A stretch of 64,000 bases of DNA from Sediminicoccus rosea (GTDB taxonomy: Bacteria; Pseudomonadota; Alphaproteobacteria; Acetobacterales; Acetobacteraceae): NCBI RefSeq assembly GCF_033547095.1, contig NZ_CP137852.1:1481501-1545500 (forward strand), written 5' to 3'. The notes under the pieces were generated by a model that was not told the DNA's origin, ran no database searches, and saw nothing but the letters and a program-made list of their open reading frames with translations. Below, in pieces: positions 10,895 through 19,341 of the stretch (position 1 is its first letter; the number at the start of each line of letters is the position of its first letter). The position numbers were made by a program, and so were the translations under genes.

Positions 10895-11746
10895 CTAGAA
10901 GATGCTGTTCCAGGCCCGCCGGAAGAAGCCGGGACGGTCCTGCGGCGCCATTTGCGCGCCGGGCGTCAGCATGGCGTAGCTGTCCTGGTACCAGGCATTG
11001 CCCGGGAAGTTGTGGCCGAGCACCGAGGCGGAGCGCGCGGCTTCGTCGCGCAGGCCGAGGGCGAGATACATCTCGGTCAGGCGGTGCAGCGCCTCGGGCA
11101 CGTGGTTGGTGGTCTGGTAGTCCTCGACCACGCGGCGGAAGCGGCCGATGGCGGCGCTGTAGAGGCCCTGGCGCATGTAGAAGCGGCCGATGTTCATCTC
11201 GCGGCCGGCCAGGTGGTCGCGCGCGAGGTCCATCTTCAGGCGCGCGTCGCGGGCATAGGCCGTATTGGGGAAGCGGTTGGCCACATCCTGCAGGGCGGTC
11301 AGCGCGGTTTCCGTGCCGCGCTGGTCGCGCTGGCTGTCCGCGATCTGCTCGTAATAGGCGAGGCTGCGGAGGTAGTAGGCATAGGCGATGTCACGATGCG
11401 CCGGGTGCAGCTGGATGAAACGATCCAGCGTACCGATGGCCTCGGTGTAGCGGTTGCGCATGTAGTCGCCATAGGCCGCCATGATCTTCGCGTTGGTGGC
11501 CCAGGTGGAATAGGGGTGCTCACGCTCCAGCGTCTCGAAGATGTCCACCGCCTGCTGGTAGCGTTGGGCCTGCAGGGCCTCGATGCCGGCGGCGTAGAGC
11601 GATTCGGGCGAGCGATCCACGAGGCCGGTCCCGGCGGGCGGCGTGCGGAACAGGCCGGCGGCCGAGCCATCCCACTGGCTTACGCCGCAGCCGGAGAGCG
11701 GCAGCGCGAAGGCAAGGAACAGGGCAGCACGAGAGAGTGGGCGCAT
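10895..11746 (-). CDS. bamD: Outer membrane assembly lipoprotein BamD
   Basis: A 283-residue lipoprotein of the BAM complex, which inserts beta-barrel proteins into the outer membrane together with BamA. The signal peptide ends in the lipobox LSGC (Cys at about residue 20). Several TPR repeats follow, including SLYAAGIEALQAQRYQQAVD and YAYYLRSLAYYEQIADSQRD, the latter a typical BamD motif with the Gln/Arg-rich end. The start at 11746 was chosen to give a clean signal peptide. Gene order lpxC-bamD-recN-ligA is the standard alphaproteobacterial one. Confidence 0.95.
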   Translation of the reverse strand: MRPLSRAALFLAFALPLSGCGVSQWDGSAAGLFRTPPAGTGLVDRSPESLYAAGIEALQAQRYQQAVDIFETLEREHPYSTWATNAKIMAAYGDYMRNRYTEAIGTLDRFIQLHPAHRDIAYAYYLRSLAYYEQIADSQRDQRGTETALTALQDVANRFPNTAYARDARLKMDLARDHLAGREMNIGRFYMRQGLYSAAIGRFRRVVEDYQTTNHVPEALHRLTEMYLALGLRDEAARSASVLGHNFPGNAWYQDSYAMLTPGAQMAPQDRPGFFRRAWNSIF

Positions 11747-11773
11747 GTGCGATGAAGGCTCCGATCGGCGGGC

Positions 11774-11804
11774 TCTATACCATGGGAGCCGCCGATGCGC
11801 ACAA
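11774..11804 (-). promoter_or_regulatory. Possible bamD promoter
   Basis: On the minus strand TATAGA (11779-11774) lies 28 bases before the bamD start and could be a -10 box. TTGTGC (11804-11799) is 19 bases upstream of it, a longer spacer than usual. This would give bamD-recN-ligA its own promoter inside the 130-bp gap after lpxC. Weak evidence. Confidence 0.3.
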
Positions 11805-11876
11805 GTGGGTGGCCGGCCCCAGGGAAGCGACCATGGAGCGACCAGAGGCGCGACCATGGCGCGCCCGGGCCTTGCC

Positions 11877-12848
11877 TCAGGCGGCGACGAGTTTCTCGCG
11901 CTCCGGCTCGACCAGTGCCTGGCCGCCGGTGGAGCGCCAGTTGCGGCTATCCGCCAGCAGGGCGAGGAGGAGCTGGTTGTTCAGCGCATGGCCGGAGCGA
12001 TGGCCGGTGAAGCGGGCGAGCAGCGGGGCGCCGGCCAGGGCCAGATCCCCCACCACGTCGAGCATCTTGTGGCGCACGAACTCATCCGGGCGGCGCAGGC
12101 CACCGGGATTGAGGATCATGGGGCCATCCACCACCACGGCATTGGCAAGGCTGCCGCCCTGGGCGAGGCCGGCGGCGCGCAGGCGGGCCACATCCTCGGC
12201 GAGGGTGAAGGTGCGGGCATCGGCCAGCTCGCGGCGGAAGCTCTCGACCGAGATCCGCATGGACAGGCTCTGGCGGCCGATCGCCGTCTCGCCGAAATCG
12301 ATGCTGAGCGTCGCGTCGAAGGCCGGCTCTGGGTTGGGCGCGAGCTCGGCCCAGGCGCCGTGGCTGTCCTCGACGCGGACGCGGCGCAGCACTTCGATGG
12401 CGGAGCGGGGCGCGTAATGCTCCACCGTGCCGGCGCAGTCGATCAGGAAGAGGAAGGGGGCGGCGGAGCCGTCCAGGATGGGCACCTCGGGACCGTCCAG
12501 CTCGACGCGGGCGTCATCGATGCCGGCGGCGGCGAGGGCCGCCATCACATGTTCGATGGTGCCGACGCGCGCGGCGCGGTCGCCCGGCAGGCCAATCTGC
12601 GTGCAGAGGCGCGTCTCCACCACCAGGTCGTGCCGGGCGGGGATGTCCAGGCCGAGGTCGGTGCGGTGGAAGACGATGCCGGTGCCGAGCGGCGCGGGCT
12701 TCAGGGTGAGCGAGATGGTCCGGCCCGTGTGCAGGCCGATTCCGCGGCAGCCGATGCTGCTCGCCAGACGGCGCCGGGTGAGGCCATAGGAAGCCGCGCC
12801 GAAACCTTGAGGGCCGTAGCCATGCGTCAATGGAGCGAAACCATCCAT
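11877..12848 (-). CDS. lpxC: UDP-3-O-acyl-N-acetylglucosamine deacetylase LpxC
   Basis: A 323-residue zinc deacetylase for the committed step of lipid A synthesis. The zinc ligands are H100 (TIEHVMAAL), H260 and D264 (RHKMLDVVGD), and the catalytic H287 is in GHRSGHALNN. The early RRRLASSIGCRGIGLHTG segment is the typical LpxC start, preceded by about 23 extra residues. In alphaproteobacteria lpxC usually follows ftsQAZ; here the region upstream is an AT-rich gap and no fts gene is in view. The product is cytosolic. Confidence 0.97.
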   Translation of the reverse strand: MDGFAPLTHGYGPQGFGAASYGLTRRRLASSIGCRGIGLHTGRTISLTLKPAPLGTGIVFHRTDLGLDIPARHDLVVETRLCTQIGLPGDRAARVGTIEHVMAALAAAGIDDARVELDGPEVPILDGSAAPFLFLIDCAGTVEHYAPRSAIEVLRRVRVEDSHGAWAELAPNPEPAFDATLSIDFGETAIGRQSLSMRISVESFRRELADARTFTLAEDVARLRAAGLAQGGSLANAVVVDGPMILNPGGLRRPDEFVRHKMLDVVGDLALAGAPLLARFTGHRSGHALNNQLLLALLADSRNWRSTGGQALVEPEREKLVAA

Positions 12849-13152
12849 GTGTTGAAAGCCCCCGTTTGACCGGATCGGTGCATCCCCCGCACCTCAACCG
12901 GAGCCGGAATGTGACAGCAGCGATGACGTGCCGCCAGTCAAGGGTTGTTTCTCAATATTTCGCTATAACACATTGATATCGCTTGGTTTTGATGGTGATT
13001 TTTGCGCCCGAATTTCGCCATTTTCGTCCGGGTCCGTATCGTCTCGCCGCAAGGCAGCATGCGTGGGCAGCCCTCGGGCGGGCCGATGCGGCGCGCGTGA
13101 CGCATCGTGACGAGGCCTTTCTTTGGCCGGCATCCGGGACCACAAGAGAGGC
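12849..13152. other. Intergenic region with AT-rich core
   Basis: This 304-base divergent gap separates lpxC (leftward) from the LolA-like gene (rightward). Bases about 12940-13010 are conspicuously AT-rich for this genome. They include TATAAC at 12963-12968, a near-consensus -10 for rightward transcription without a convincing -35, and on the minus strand TTGACT (12941-12936), a plausible -35 for lpxC without a good -10. It probably holds the two divergent promoters. I see no gene in it. Confidence 0.4.
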
Positions 13153-13797
13153 ATGAATCGTCGCCCGCTCCTCGCCCTGCCCGCCCTCCTCCTCGCCACG
13201 CCGGCCGCCGCGCAGACGCCCACCCGGCCCTTGCCCGCGCTGAGCGAGGCGGACCGCGCCGTGCTCGGCCGCATCGAGGCCTATTTCAACAGCATGACCA
13301 CGCTGCGCGCCCGCTTCCTGCAGATCGCGCAGGGCGGGGCCGCGGCTGAGGGCACCGCCTGGATCTGGCGCCCGGGCCGCATGCGCTTCGAATATGACCC
13401 GCCGGAGCCGACGCTGCTCATCGCCGCCGATGGCCAGTTCTTCCATTACGACCGGCAGTTGAAGCAGCCCACCATCGTGCCGCTTTCCTCCACGCCGCTC
13501 AGCGTGCTGCTGCGCAATCCACTGCGCCTTTCGGGTGACCTCACCGTCGCGGGCTTCGAGCGGGCGGGCGGGTTGCTGCGCGTCACGGTGCACCGCACCA
13601 ACCAGGCGGCCGAGGGGCAGATCCAGCTCATCCTCGAGGAGCAGCCGATGGCGCTGCGCCAATGGGTCGTGCTCGATCCGCAGGGGCGCAGCACGCGCGT
13701 CACGCTGACGCAGGTGCAGCTGGGCGAACGCTTCGATCCCTTCCTCTTTGCCTTCAACGATCCGCGCTTCCGCGAGGAACTTGAGCAACAGCGCTGA
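13153..13797 (+). CDS. LolA-like outer membrane lipoprotein carrier
   Basis: A 214-residue periplasmic protein with a signal peptide (cleavage after AAAQ at about residue 20). The body matches the LolA fold: a leading helix IEAYFNSMTTLRARFLQIAQGG, then TAWIWRPGRMRFEYDPPEP and LLIAADGQFFHYDRQL, the half-barrel that carries lipoproteins across the periplasm. LolA moves outer-membrane lipoproteins from LolCDE to LolB. Several lipoproteins in this window would be clients. The start at 13153 follows AGAGAGG. In many alphaproteobacteria lolA lies near ftsK, which is not visible here. Confidence 0.88.
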   Translation: MNRRPLLALPALLLATPAAAQTPTRPLPALSEADRAVLGRIEAYFNSMTTLRARFLQIAQGGAAAEGTAWIWRPGRMRFEYDPPEPTLLIAADGQFFHYDRQLKQPTIVPLSSTPLSVLLRNPLRLSGDLTVAGFERAGGLLRVTVHRTNQAAEGQIQLILEEQPMALRQWVVLDPQGRSTRVTLTQVQLGERFDPFLFAFNDPRFREELEQQR

Positions 13798-13861
13798 AAT
13801 TTCGACACGCCGCGTGTCCAATTGCCTTGAAACTGCCGCATCCCCTTGGTTTGTTGCCGGG

Positions 13862-14650
13862 ATGCGACCGATCATTGGCATCTCCTGTTGCGTGAAGGCC
13901 TTCGGGATCTTCAACACGCCCAACCACGCCGCGTCCGACAGCTATGTCCGCGTCGTGCTCGGCCCCGTGGGCGGGGTGCCGGTGCTGCTGCCCGCCGCCG
14001 GGGAGAGCCTCGCGCCGCAGATCCTGCCGCGGCTGGACGGCCTGATCCTCACCGGCAGCCGCAGCAATGTCTGGCCCGGCCATTACGACGGCCCCGACCA
14101 CGCCGAGGGCACGCCCGAGGACCAGCAGCGCGACGCCACCACCCTGCCGCTGATCCGCGCCGCGATCGCCGAGGGCGTGCCGCTGCTCGCCATCTGCCGC
14201 GGCATGCAGGAGCTGAACGTGGCGCTGGGCGGCTCGCTCGACCAGCGCATCCAGGACCTGCCGGGCCGGATGGATCATTCGACGCCGTCGGACCAGCCGA
14301 TTCCCCTGGTGCGGACGGGCAAGGCGCATGCCGTGCGCCTGGCCCCCGAGGGCCTGCTGCATGAGTTGGCCGGCGCCACTGAGATGCCGGTGAACTCGCT
14401 GCACAACCAGGGTGTGCAGCGCCTGGCGCCGCGGCTGGAAGCCATGGGCTGGGCGCCCGATGGCACGGTGGAGGCGGTGCGCGTCCGACAGGCGCCGGGC
14501 TTCGCCTGGGGCGTGCAGTGGCACCCGGAATATGACTGGGAGAAGGACGCCTTCAGCCGCCGGATCTTCGAAGCCTTCGGCGAGGCCTGTGCCGCCCACG
14601 CGGCGCGCCCCCAGCTCCGGCCGGCCGCCCTGCGAGAGGCCGCCGAATAA
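13862..14650 (+). CDS. Class-I amidotransferase-like hydrolase (peptidase C26, PuuD-like)
   Basis: A 262-residue protein of the gamma-glutamyl-GABA hydrolase family. The nucleophile cysteine is in LLAICRGMQELNVALGG, and the His-Glu pair is in WGVQWHPEYDWE. The start MRPIIGISCC at 13862 matches the family N terminus. Known members release glutamate from gamma-glutamyl compounds such as gamma-glutamyl-GABA in putrescine breakdown; no other puu gene is nearby, so the substrate is open. The upstream ribosome site is weak (GCCGGG). Confidence 0.88.
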   Translation: MRPIIGISCCVKAFGIFNTPNHAASDSYVRVVLGPVGGVPVLLPAAGESLAPQILPRLDGLILTGSRSNVWPGHYDGPDHAEGTPEDQQRDATTLPLIRAAIAEGVPLLAICRGMQELNVALGGSLDQRIQDLPGRMDHSTPSDQPIPLVRTGKAHAVRLAPEGLLHELAGATEMPVNSLHNQGVQRLAPRLEAMGWAPDGTVEAVRVRQAPGFAWGVQWHPEYDWEKDAFSRRIFEAFGEACAAHAARPQLRPAALREAAE

Positions 14651-14693
14651 GGCAAAAATCGGGCGGAGAGCCCTTGATTCGAGTCGATTGGGC

Positions 14694-14722
14694 TTGGCTT
14701 CCGACCCATGTCGCGGTATGAC
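14694..14722 (+). promoter_or_regulatory. Promoter of the candidate small RNA
   Basis: TTGGCT (14694-14699) and TATGAC (14717-14722) are separated by exactly 17 bases, a good match to a housekeeping sigma-70 promoter. The expected transcription start, about 14728-14730, coincides with the 5' edge of a perfect hairpin, and an intrinsic terminator lies 115 bases further on. Confidence 0.55.
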
Positions 14723-14727
14723 ATGCG

Positions 14728-14850
14728 CATCGGCGGTGGTTCATCCGCCGATGGACGCTCCGATTCCCCCAATCGGCTCGCCCGACCTTTCCGATCGGAA
14801 GTATGAACAGTATGGGCGCCCGACCACCCCCCTGGTCGGGCGCTTTTCTG
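14728..14850 (+). ncRNA. Candidate structured small RNA
   Basis: About 120 nt between a sigma-70-like promoter and a strong intrinsic terminator. Successive perfect hairpins are visible: CATCGGCGG/CCGCCGATG (14728-14753, 8-base loop), CCGATT/AATCGG (14760-14776, CCCCC loop), a 12-base palindrome TTCCGATCGGAA (14789-14800), and the terminator stem (14816-14843). The region is intergenic, between the C26 hydrolase (ends 14650) and the FAA hydrolase (starts 15077). It does not look like SRP RNA, tmRNA or a tRNA; the diagnostic SRP loop sequences are absent. C-rich loops could pair with ribosome binding sites of targets. Unidentified. Confidence 0.5.
14816..14850 (+). terminator. Intrinsic terminator
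   Basis: A perfect 11-bp stem (GCGCCCGACCA against TGGTCGGGCGC) with a six-C loop is followed at once by TTTTCTG. It is the clearest rightward rho-independent terminator in the window. It could end the candidate small RNA or a long 3' UTR of the C26 hydrolase gene. Confidence 0.8.
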
Positions 14851-15076
14851 TTCAGGGCGGCTCTTTGAACCCGACCCGCGCACCCTGGCATCCGCGCCGA
14901 AGCCGGGTCAAGCCACGCTGGATGGGCCGCCGGCAGGTTCCCCGCATCACGAAGCTGGTCTAGACCTTGGACGCTGAGGTGGAACCACCGAAGCGGTGAA
15001 CCACCTATCTCGAACTTGGCCAGGCCCCCTCTACGGATCACGGCCCGGCCGCCCGGCACTGCCGGAAGGAGCGCCC
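14851..15076. other. Intergenic leader of the FAA hydrolase gene
   Basis: No gene is seen here. It contains the self-complementary word GGTGGAACCACC (14978-14989), the near copy GGTGAACCACC (14995-15005), and then ATCTCGAACTTGGCC (15007-15021), which resembles the conserved 5S rRNA helix III segment except for one base. It ends in the ribosome site GGAAGGAG before the start at 15077. Confidence 0.4.
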
Positions 15077-15763
15077 ATGCCCGAATATGTCGTCCCGCCC
15101 CCCGCTATCTCCGCCGTCCCCATCCAGGGCAGCAGCGCCATGTTCCCGGTCCGCCGCATCTTCTGCGTCGGCCGCAACTACGCCGAGCATGCCATCGAGA
15201 TGGGCTCGGACCCGACGCGCGAGCCGCCCTTCTACTTTACCAAGCCGGCCGATGCCCTGGTGATCAACGGCGCCGACATGCCCTATCCGAGCGTCACCAA
15301 GTCCCTCCATCATGAGATGGAGCTGGTGGTGGCGATCGGCACGGGCGGCAAGAACATCGCCGTGGCCGACGCGCTGAAGCATGTCTGGGGCTATTGCGCC
15401 GGCCTCGACATGACCCGCCGCGACATCCAGAACGAGGCGAAGAAGACCGGCCGCCCCTGGGACATGGGCAAGGGCTTCGACCTCTCGGCGCCGATGGGCG
15501 CGCTGATCCCCGCTGCCGGCTTCGACCCCTCCAAGGGCAAGATCGAGCTGAAGGTGAACGGCAAGGTCACCCAGGTCTCCGACCTCTCGAAGCTCATCTG
15601 GTCGGTCCCCGAGGTGATCGCCAACCTCTCCGAACTGGTCGAGCTGGCCCCTGGCGACCTCATCATGACCGGCACGCCCGAGGGTGTTGCGGCCGTGGTG
15701 CGTGGCGACGTGCTGGAAGGCTTCGTCGAGGGCGTGGGCGAGGTGCGGACGAAGATCGTCTGA
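15077..15763 (+). CDS. Fumarylacetoacetate hydrolase family protein
   Basis: A 228-residue single-domain FAH-fold enzyme. Metal-binding acidic residues are seen in [13 protein letters not shown] and the following [10 protein letters not shown]. The [17 protein letters not shown] segment is the C-terminal family signature. Members include fumarylpyruvate hydrolase, acylpyruvases and oxaloacetate decarboxylases; this short form, with [13 protein letters not shown] near the N terminus, looks most like fumarylpyruvate or acylpyruvate hydrolase. No gentisate pathway genes are adjacent. The start follows a strong GGAAGGAG site. Convergent with the next gene with 18 bases between. Confidence 0.88.
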   Translation: MPEYVVPPPAISAVPIQGSSAMFPVRRIFCVGRNYAEHAIEMGSDPTREPPFYFTKPADALVINGADMPYPSVTKSLHHEMELVVAIGTGGKNIAVADALKHVWGYCAGLDMTRRDIQNEAKKTGRPWDMGKGFDLSAPMGALIPAAGFDPSKGKIELKVNGKVTQVSDLSKLIWSVPEVIANLSELVELAPGDLIMTGTPEGVAAVVRGDVLEGFVEGVGEVRTKIV

Positions 15764-15781
15764 CGCCCGGCCGGCGGCGCC

Positions 15782-16717
15782 TCAGCCGCCGCCCAGCAGC
15801 CGGGCGAGCGGGCCCGGCTCCAGCGCGGCCAGCACCGGATGCGGGCCGAATCGCTCGCCGGCCGCCGTCTCCAGCACATGGAGCGCGGCGGATACGAGCG
15901 GCGCGGGCGTTCCGCTGGCCCGCGCCATGGCCTCCAGGAAAGCGAGGCCGGCGCCCGTCTCGGTGAGCGGCCGGCGCTCTGCCGGCAAGCCACCCTGCTC
16001 GGTCACCAATGCGGCGATTCCCGGAAGCCCGGTGCGCCCGGTCGCCGCCCCCACCGCATCGCGTTCCGCCGCCAATCCCAGCAGCAGCCGGCCCACCGCA
16101 TGCGCGACGCCGGGCGGTGCCAAGATGCGCGCCGCCTCGACCAGCGCGCCCGGCTCGGTGAGGCCCGCCGCCAGGATGTCGCCCAGCGGCTCGACCGGCA
16201 GGCCGAAGAGCCGCTCAGTGAGCACCACGAGCCCTGCCGTCGCCTCGCGCGGCTGACCGCCGACCCAGAGGCGTGGGCGCAGCGCCGTCACCTCCACGAC
16301 GCCATCCGCCCCGCGCCCGGCCAGGGCCGGCGGCACCGCCAGCGCCCCGAGGCGCGGGACGAAGCCGCGCGCCGCCGCGAATTGATGCAGCAGGGCAGGG
16401 GCGAGCCCCGCGGCGGGAGCGAAGAGGATGTCGGGCGTGCCGACCAGCGCGCTGGCCAGGCGCTGCAGGATCGCGGGCTGGGCCACCGGCGGCAGCGCGA
16501 TCACGATCGCCTCCGCCGTTTCCGTCGCGCGCCAGAGATCGGCCGCGACGCGGATGCGCCAGCTCCCCTCCAGCACGCCGCGCGTGGCGAGTTCATGGCC
16601 CAGATGCCGCGTGCCACCGCCGCGCGGCGACCAGAGCGTGACGTCATGCCCGCGCCAGCAGGCCAGCGCCGCCATCGCGCTGCCCGACGGCCCCGCGCCC
16701 AGAACGGCGACCCTCAT
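15782..16717 (-). CDS. Rossmann-fold dehydrogenase, opine dehydrogenase-like
   Basis: A 311-residue protein with an N-terminal NAD(P)-binding fold (VLGAGPSGSAMAALACWRGH, residues 5-24) and a helical C-terminal half. The pattern fits the octopine/nopaline dehydrogenase-like family, with glycerol-3-phosphate dehydrogenase or ketopantoate reductase relatives as alternatives. It has a central APAAGLAPALLHQFAAARG segment and a C-terminal helical bundle, as in opine dehydrogenases. Substrate unknown. It is divergent from plsC, with 126 bases between the starts. Confidence 0.65.
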   Translation of the reverse strand: MRVAVLGAGPSGSAMAALACWRGHDVTLWSPRGGGTRHLGHELATRGVLEGSWRIRVAADLWRATETAEAIVIALPPVAQPAILQRLASALVGTPDILFAPAAGLAPALLHQFAAARGFVPRLGALAVPPALAGRGADGVVEVTALRPRLWVGGQPREATAGLVVLTERLFGLPVEPLGDILAAGLTEPGALVEAARILAPPGVAHAVGRLLLGLAAERDAVGAATGRTGLPGIAALVTEQGGLPAERRPLTETGAGLAFLEAMARASGTPAPLVSAALHVLETAAGERFGPHPVLAALEPGPLARLLGGG

Positions 16718-16808
16718 GGCCCCACATCACTCCCCATCCGAGGGGGCAAGTTGCGCCCCCGCGCGGCCGCGCCGCAACATCTGTCACGCAGGATTCGCCA
16801 TCCCGTCA

Positions 16809-16837
16809 TTGCCCTGTGCGCCCCCGCGCGATAGCGA
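16809..16837 (+). promoter_or_regulatory. Candidate promoter of the plsC-like gene
   Basis: TTGCCC (16809-16814) and TAGCGA (16832-16837) are 17 bases apart. The predicted transcription start falls at or next to the A of the ATG at 16844, so the message could be leaderless; no ribosome site is apparent in the preceding bases. Confidence 0.35.
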
Positions 16838-16843
16838 GCGGGC

Positions 16844-17794
16844 ATGAGCACAGACGCGCAGATTCTGCCTACCCCCGGATCCGCCCCGCCGCGCCCGCTC
16901 GTGGAGGGCAAGCCGCAGGCCCGCCGCATGAAGCGCGGCCGGCCGTTGCGCTTCCAGCCACGGCTGCCCGGGCCGATCTGGAACGACGTGCTGGGCGAGC
17001 GGCCGGTGGGCGGGCGGCTGCGCGCCATCCGCCGCATCTCGACGGCGATCCTCTTCACGCTGTTCTGCATCCCCATCCAGGCGGTGCTGCTGCAACTGCC
17101 GGGCACGGCCAAGAGCCGCTTTCCGCGCTTCTACCACCGCACGCTCTGCTGGCTGATCGGCCTGAAGCTGCGCGTGATCGGCCAGCCCTGCCAGCAACCG
17201 CGCACGCTCTACATCTCCAACCATTCCTCCTGGCTCGACATCCTGGTGCTGGGCGCCACGCTCGATGCGCGCTTCGTCTCCAAGGCGGAGGTGGCGGAAT
17301 GGCCGCTGATCGGCTGGGTCTCGAAGCTCGGCCGCTCGGTCTTCGTCAGCCGCAACCGCGGCCGCACCGGCAGCGAGGCGCAGGAGTTGCGCGCGCGGCT
17401 GGAGGCGGGGGACAGCATCATCCTCTTCCCCGAGGGGACGACGAGCGACGGCGCGCGCGTGCTGCCCTTCCGCTCCTCCTTCTTCTCGGTGGCCGATGCT
17501 GCGGCCCGGATCCAGCCGCTCACCGTGGTCTATGACCGGCTGGGCGGGCTGCCGCTCGGCCGCAAGGACCGCCCGCTCTTCGCCTGGTATGGCGACATGG
17601 AGACGGGCAGCCATGCCTGGACGCTGCTGCGCCGCACCGGCGCGCGGGTGACGGTGGTGCTGGACGAGGCCTTCACGCCCGACGCCGCGCCCGACCGCAA
17701 GGCGCTGGCCGCGCGGCTCGGCCGCTCCATCACCGAGACGGCGGCCGTGCTGCGGCAGAACCGGGACGTGGTTCGCGCCCCGGGGCGGGCTTGA
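16844..17794 (+). CDS. plsC: 1-acyl-sn-glycerol-3-phosphate acyltransferase (PlsC family)
   Basis: A 316-residue membrane-associated acyltransferase that acylates lysophosphatidic acid in phospholipid synthesis. The HX4D motif is NHSSWLD, the second conserved block FVSKAEVAEWPLIG, and FPEGTTSDG is the glycerophosphate-binding block. One hydrophobic segment lies near residues 62-90. A 60-residue basic N-terminal stretch precedes it. In alphaproteobacteria this gene is commonly next to miaB, as here (168 bases upstream). Could instead act on ornithine lipid precursors (OlsA type); sequence alone does not decide. Confidence 0.88.
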   Translation: MSTDAQILPTPGSAPPRPLVEGKPQARRMKRGRPLRFQPRLPGPIWNDVLGERPVGGRLRAIRRISTAILFTLFCIPIQAVLLQLPGTAKSRFPRFYHRTLCWLIGLKLRVIGQPCQQPRTLYISNHSSWLDILVLGATLDARFVSKAEVAEWPLIGWVSKLGRSVFVSRNRGRTGSEAQELRARLEAGDSIILFPEGTTSDGARVLPFRSSFFSVADAAARIQPLTVVYDRLGGLPLGRKDRPLFAWYGDMETGSHAWTLLRRTGARVTVVLDEAFTPDAAPDRKALAARLGRSITETAAVLRQNRDVVRAPGRA

Positions 17795-17961
17795 ATCCGC
17801 TTGACCAATACGGCGGCGATTTGACAGCTTCGAACCCATGAATGGTCTGCCCCCCTTGCCGGATCGGGGCCGCTCTTCTTGACCGCGCGGCTCAAGCTCC
17901 GCATCTGCTCCCGCTGGATCGCCCCGGGGTTGCCCCGCCGGGCGGGCAGCGAGGACCCCGC

Positions 17962-19341
17962 ATGACAGAAAACCCTCCCCCGCCTTCGGGCAAGAAGCGC
18001 CTCTTCCTGCGCTCCTGGGGTTGTCAGATGAATGTCTATGACAGCGCCCGCATGGCGGATGTGCTGGCCCCCCTCGGCTATGCGCCGGTGGACGCGCCCG
18101 AAGGGGCGGACATGATCATCCTGAACACCTGCCACATCCGCGAGAAGGCGACGGAGAAGCTGTTTTCCGAACTCGGCCGCCTGCGCCAGCTCAAGCAGGC
18201 GCGCGAGGCCGAGGGGGGCGAGATGGTGCTGGCCGTCGCCGGCTGCGTCGCCCAGGCGGAAGGCGCCGAGATCACGGCGCGGGCGCCCTATGTGGACATC
18301 GTTCTGGGGCCGCAGAGCTACCACAAGCTGCCCGAGATGGTGGCCCGCGCCGCCCGCACCGGCCGCGCCGTGGTCGAGACCGACTTCCCGGTGGAGGAGA
18401 AGTTCGACTTCCTGCCCGAGGTGAGCGCGCCGCAGGGGATCACCGCCTTCCTCACCATCCAGGAGGGCTGCGACAAGTTCTGCTCCTTCTGCGTCGTCCC
18501 CTATACGCGCGGCGCGGAATACAGCCGCCCGGTCGCCGCCGTGCTGGCCGAGGCGCGCAAGCTGGTGGGGCAGGGGGCACGGGAGATCACGCTGCTCGGC
18601 CAGAACGTGAATGCCTATCACGGCGCGGCGGAGGAGGGCGGGGAATGGGGCCTGGCCCAGCTGCTGCGGGCGCTGGCCGAAATCCCGGGCCTGGATCGCC
18701 TGCGCTACACCACCTCCCACCCGCGGGACATGGATGAGGCGCTGATCGCCGCCCACCGGGACATCCCGGCGGTGATGCCCTTCCTGCATCTGCCGGTGCA
18801 GTCGGGCAGCGACCGCGTGCTGGCGGCGATGAATCGCGGCCATACGGCGAAGGAATACCTGGCCCTGGTGGACCGGCTGCGCGCGGCCCGGCCGGACCTG
18901 GCTCTCAGCACCGACATCATCGTGGGCCATCCGGGCGAGACCGAGGCGGACCATGAGGCGACCATGGCGCTGATCCGCCGCGTGAAATTCGCCCAGGCCT
19001 TCTCCTTCAAGTATTCGCCCCGTCCCGGCACGCCCGCCGCCGGCGCGCCGCACCGGGTGGACGAGGCGACGAAGGATCGCCGCCTGCAGGAGGTTCAGGC
19101 CCTGCTGCGCGACCAGCAGGCCGAGTTCAATGCGAGCCTGACCGGCCGCACCGTGCCCGTGCTCTTCACCGGGCCGGGCCGCCAGGCGGGGCAATTGTCC
19201 GGGCGCACGCCCTGGCTGCAGCCCGTGCATGTGCCCGGATCTTTATCTCTCATCGGAGCCACGGCCCCGGTGTTCATTCGCGCCGGCAACCCCAACTCCC
19301 TCGCGGGGGAATTGGCCCAACAGGAGAAGACAGCCGCTTGA
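17962..19341 (+). CDS. miaB: tRNA-2-methylthio-N6-dimethylallyladenosine synthase MiaB
   Basis: A 459-residue methylthiotransferase acting on i6A37 of tRNAs. The UPF0004 domain carries C21 (SWGCQMN), C57 (LNTCHIR) and C95 (AGCVAQ) for the auxiliary cluster. The radical SAM motif CDKFCSFC gives C170, C174 and C177. A C-terminal TRAM domain follows. The start at 17962 (MTENPPPP) was chosen over a frame open 40 codons upstream because the family begins about there. It starts the conserved miaB-phoH-ybeY-corC-lnt run and overlaps phoH by four bases. Confidence 0.96.
   Translation: MTENPPPPSGKKRLFLRSWGCQMNVYDSARMADVLAPLGYAPVDAPEGADMIILNTCHIREKATEKLFSELGRLRQLKQAREAEGGEMVLAVAGCVAQAEGAEITARAPYVDIVLGPQSYHKLPEMVARAARTGRAVVETDFPVEEKFDFLPEVSAPQGITAFLTIQEGCDKFCSFCVVPYTRGAEYSRPVAAVLAEARKLVGQGAREITLLGQNVNAYHGAAEEGGEWGLAQLLRALAEIPGLDRLRYTTSHPRDMDEALIAAHRDIPAVMPFLHLPVQSGSDRVLAAMNRGHTAKEYLALVDRLRAARPDLALSTDIIVGHPGETEADHEATMALIRRVKFAQAFSFKYSPRPGTPAAGAPHRVDEATKDRRLQEVQALLRDQQAEFNASLTGRTVPVLFTGPGRQAGQLSGRTPWLQPVHVPGSLSLIGATAPVFIRAGNPNSLAGELAQQEKTAA

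Noticed and set aside
14718-14963. Possible small protein of about 80 residues overlapping the candidate small RNA
   Set aside because: No ribosome site, the -10 box overlaps the start, composition is Pro/Arg-rich without a fold signature, and the frame crosses a strong terminator.
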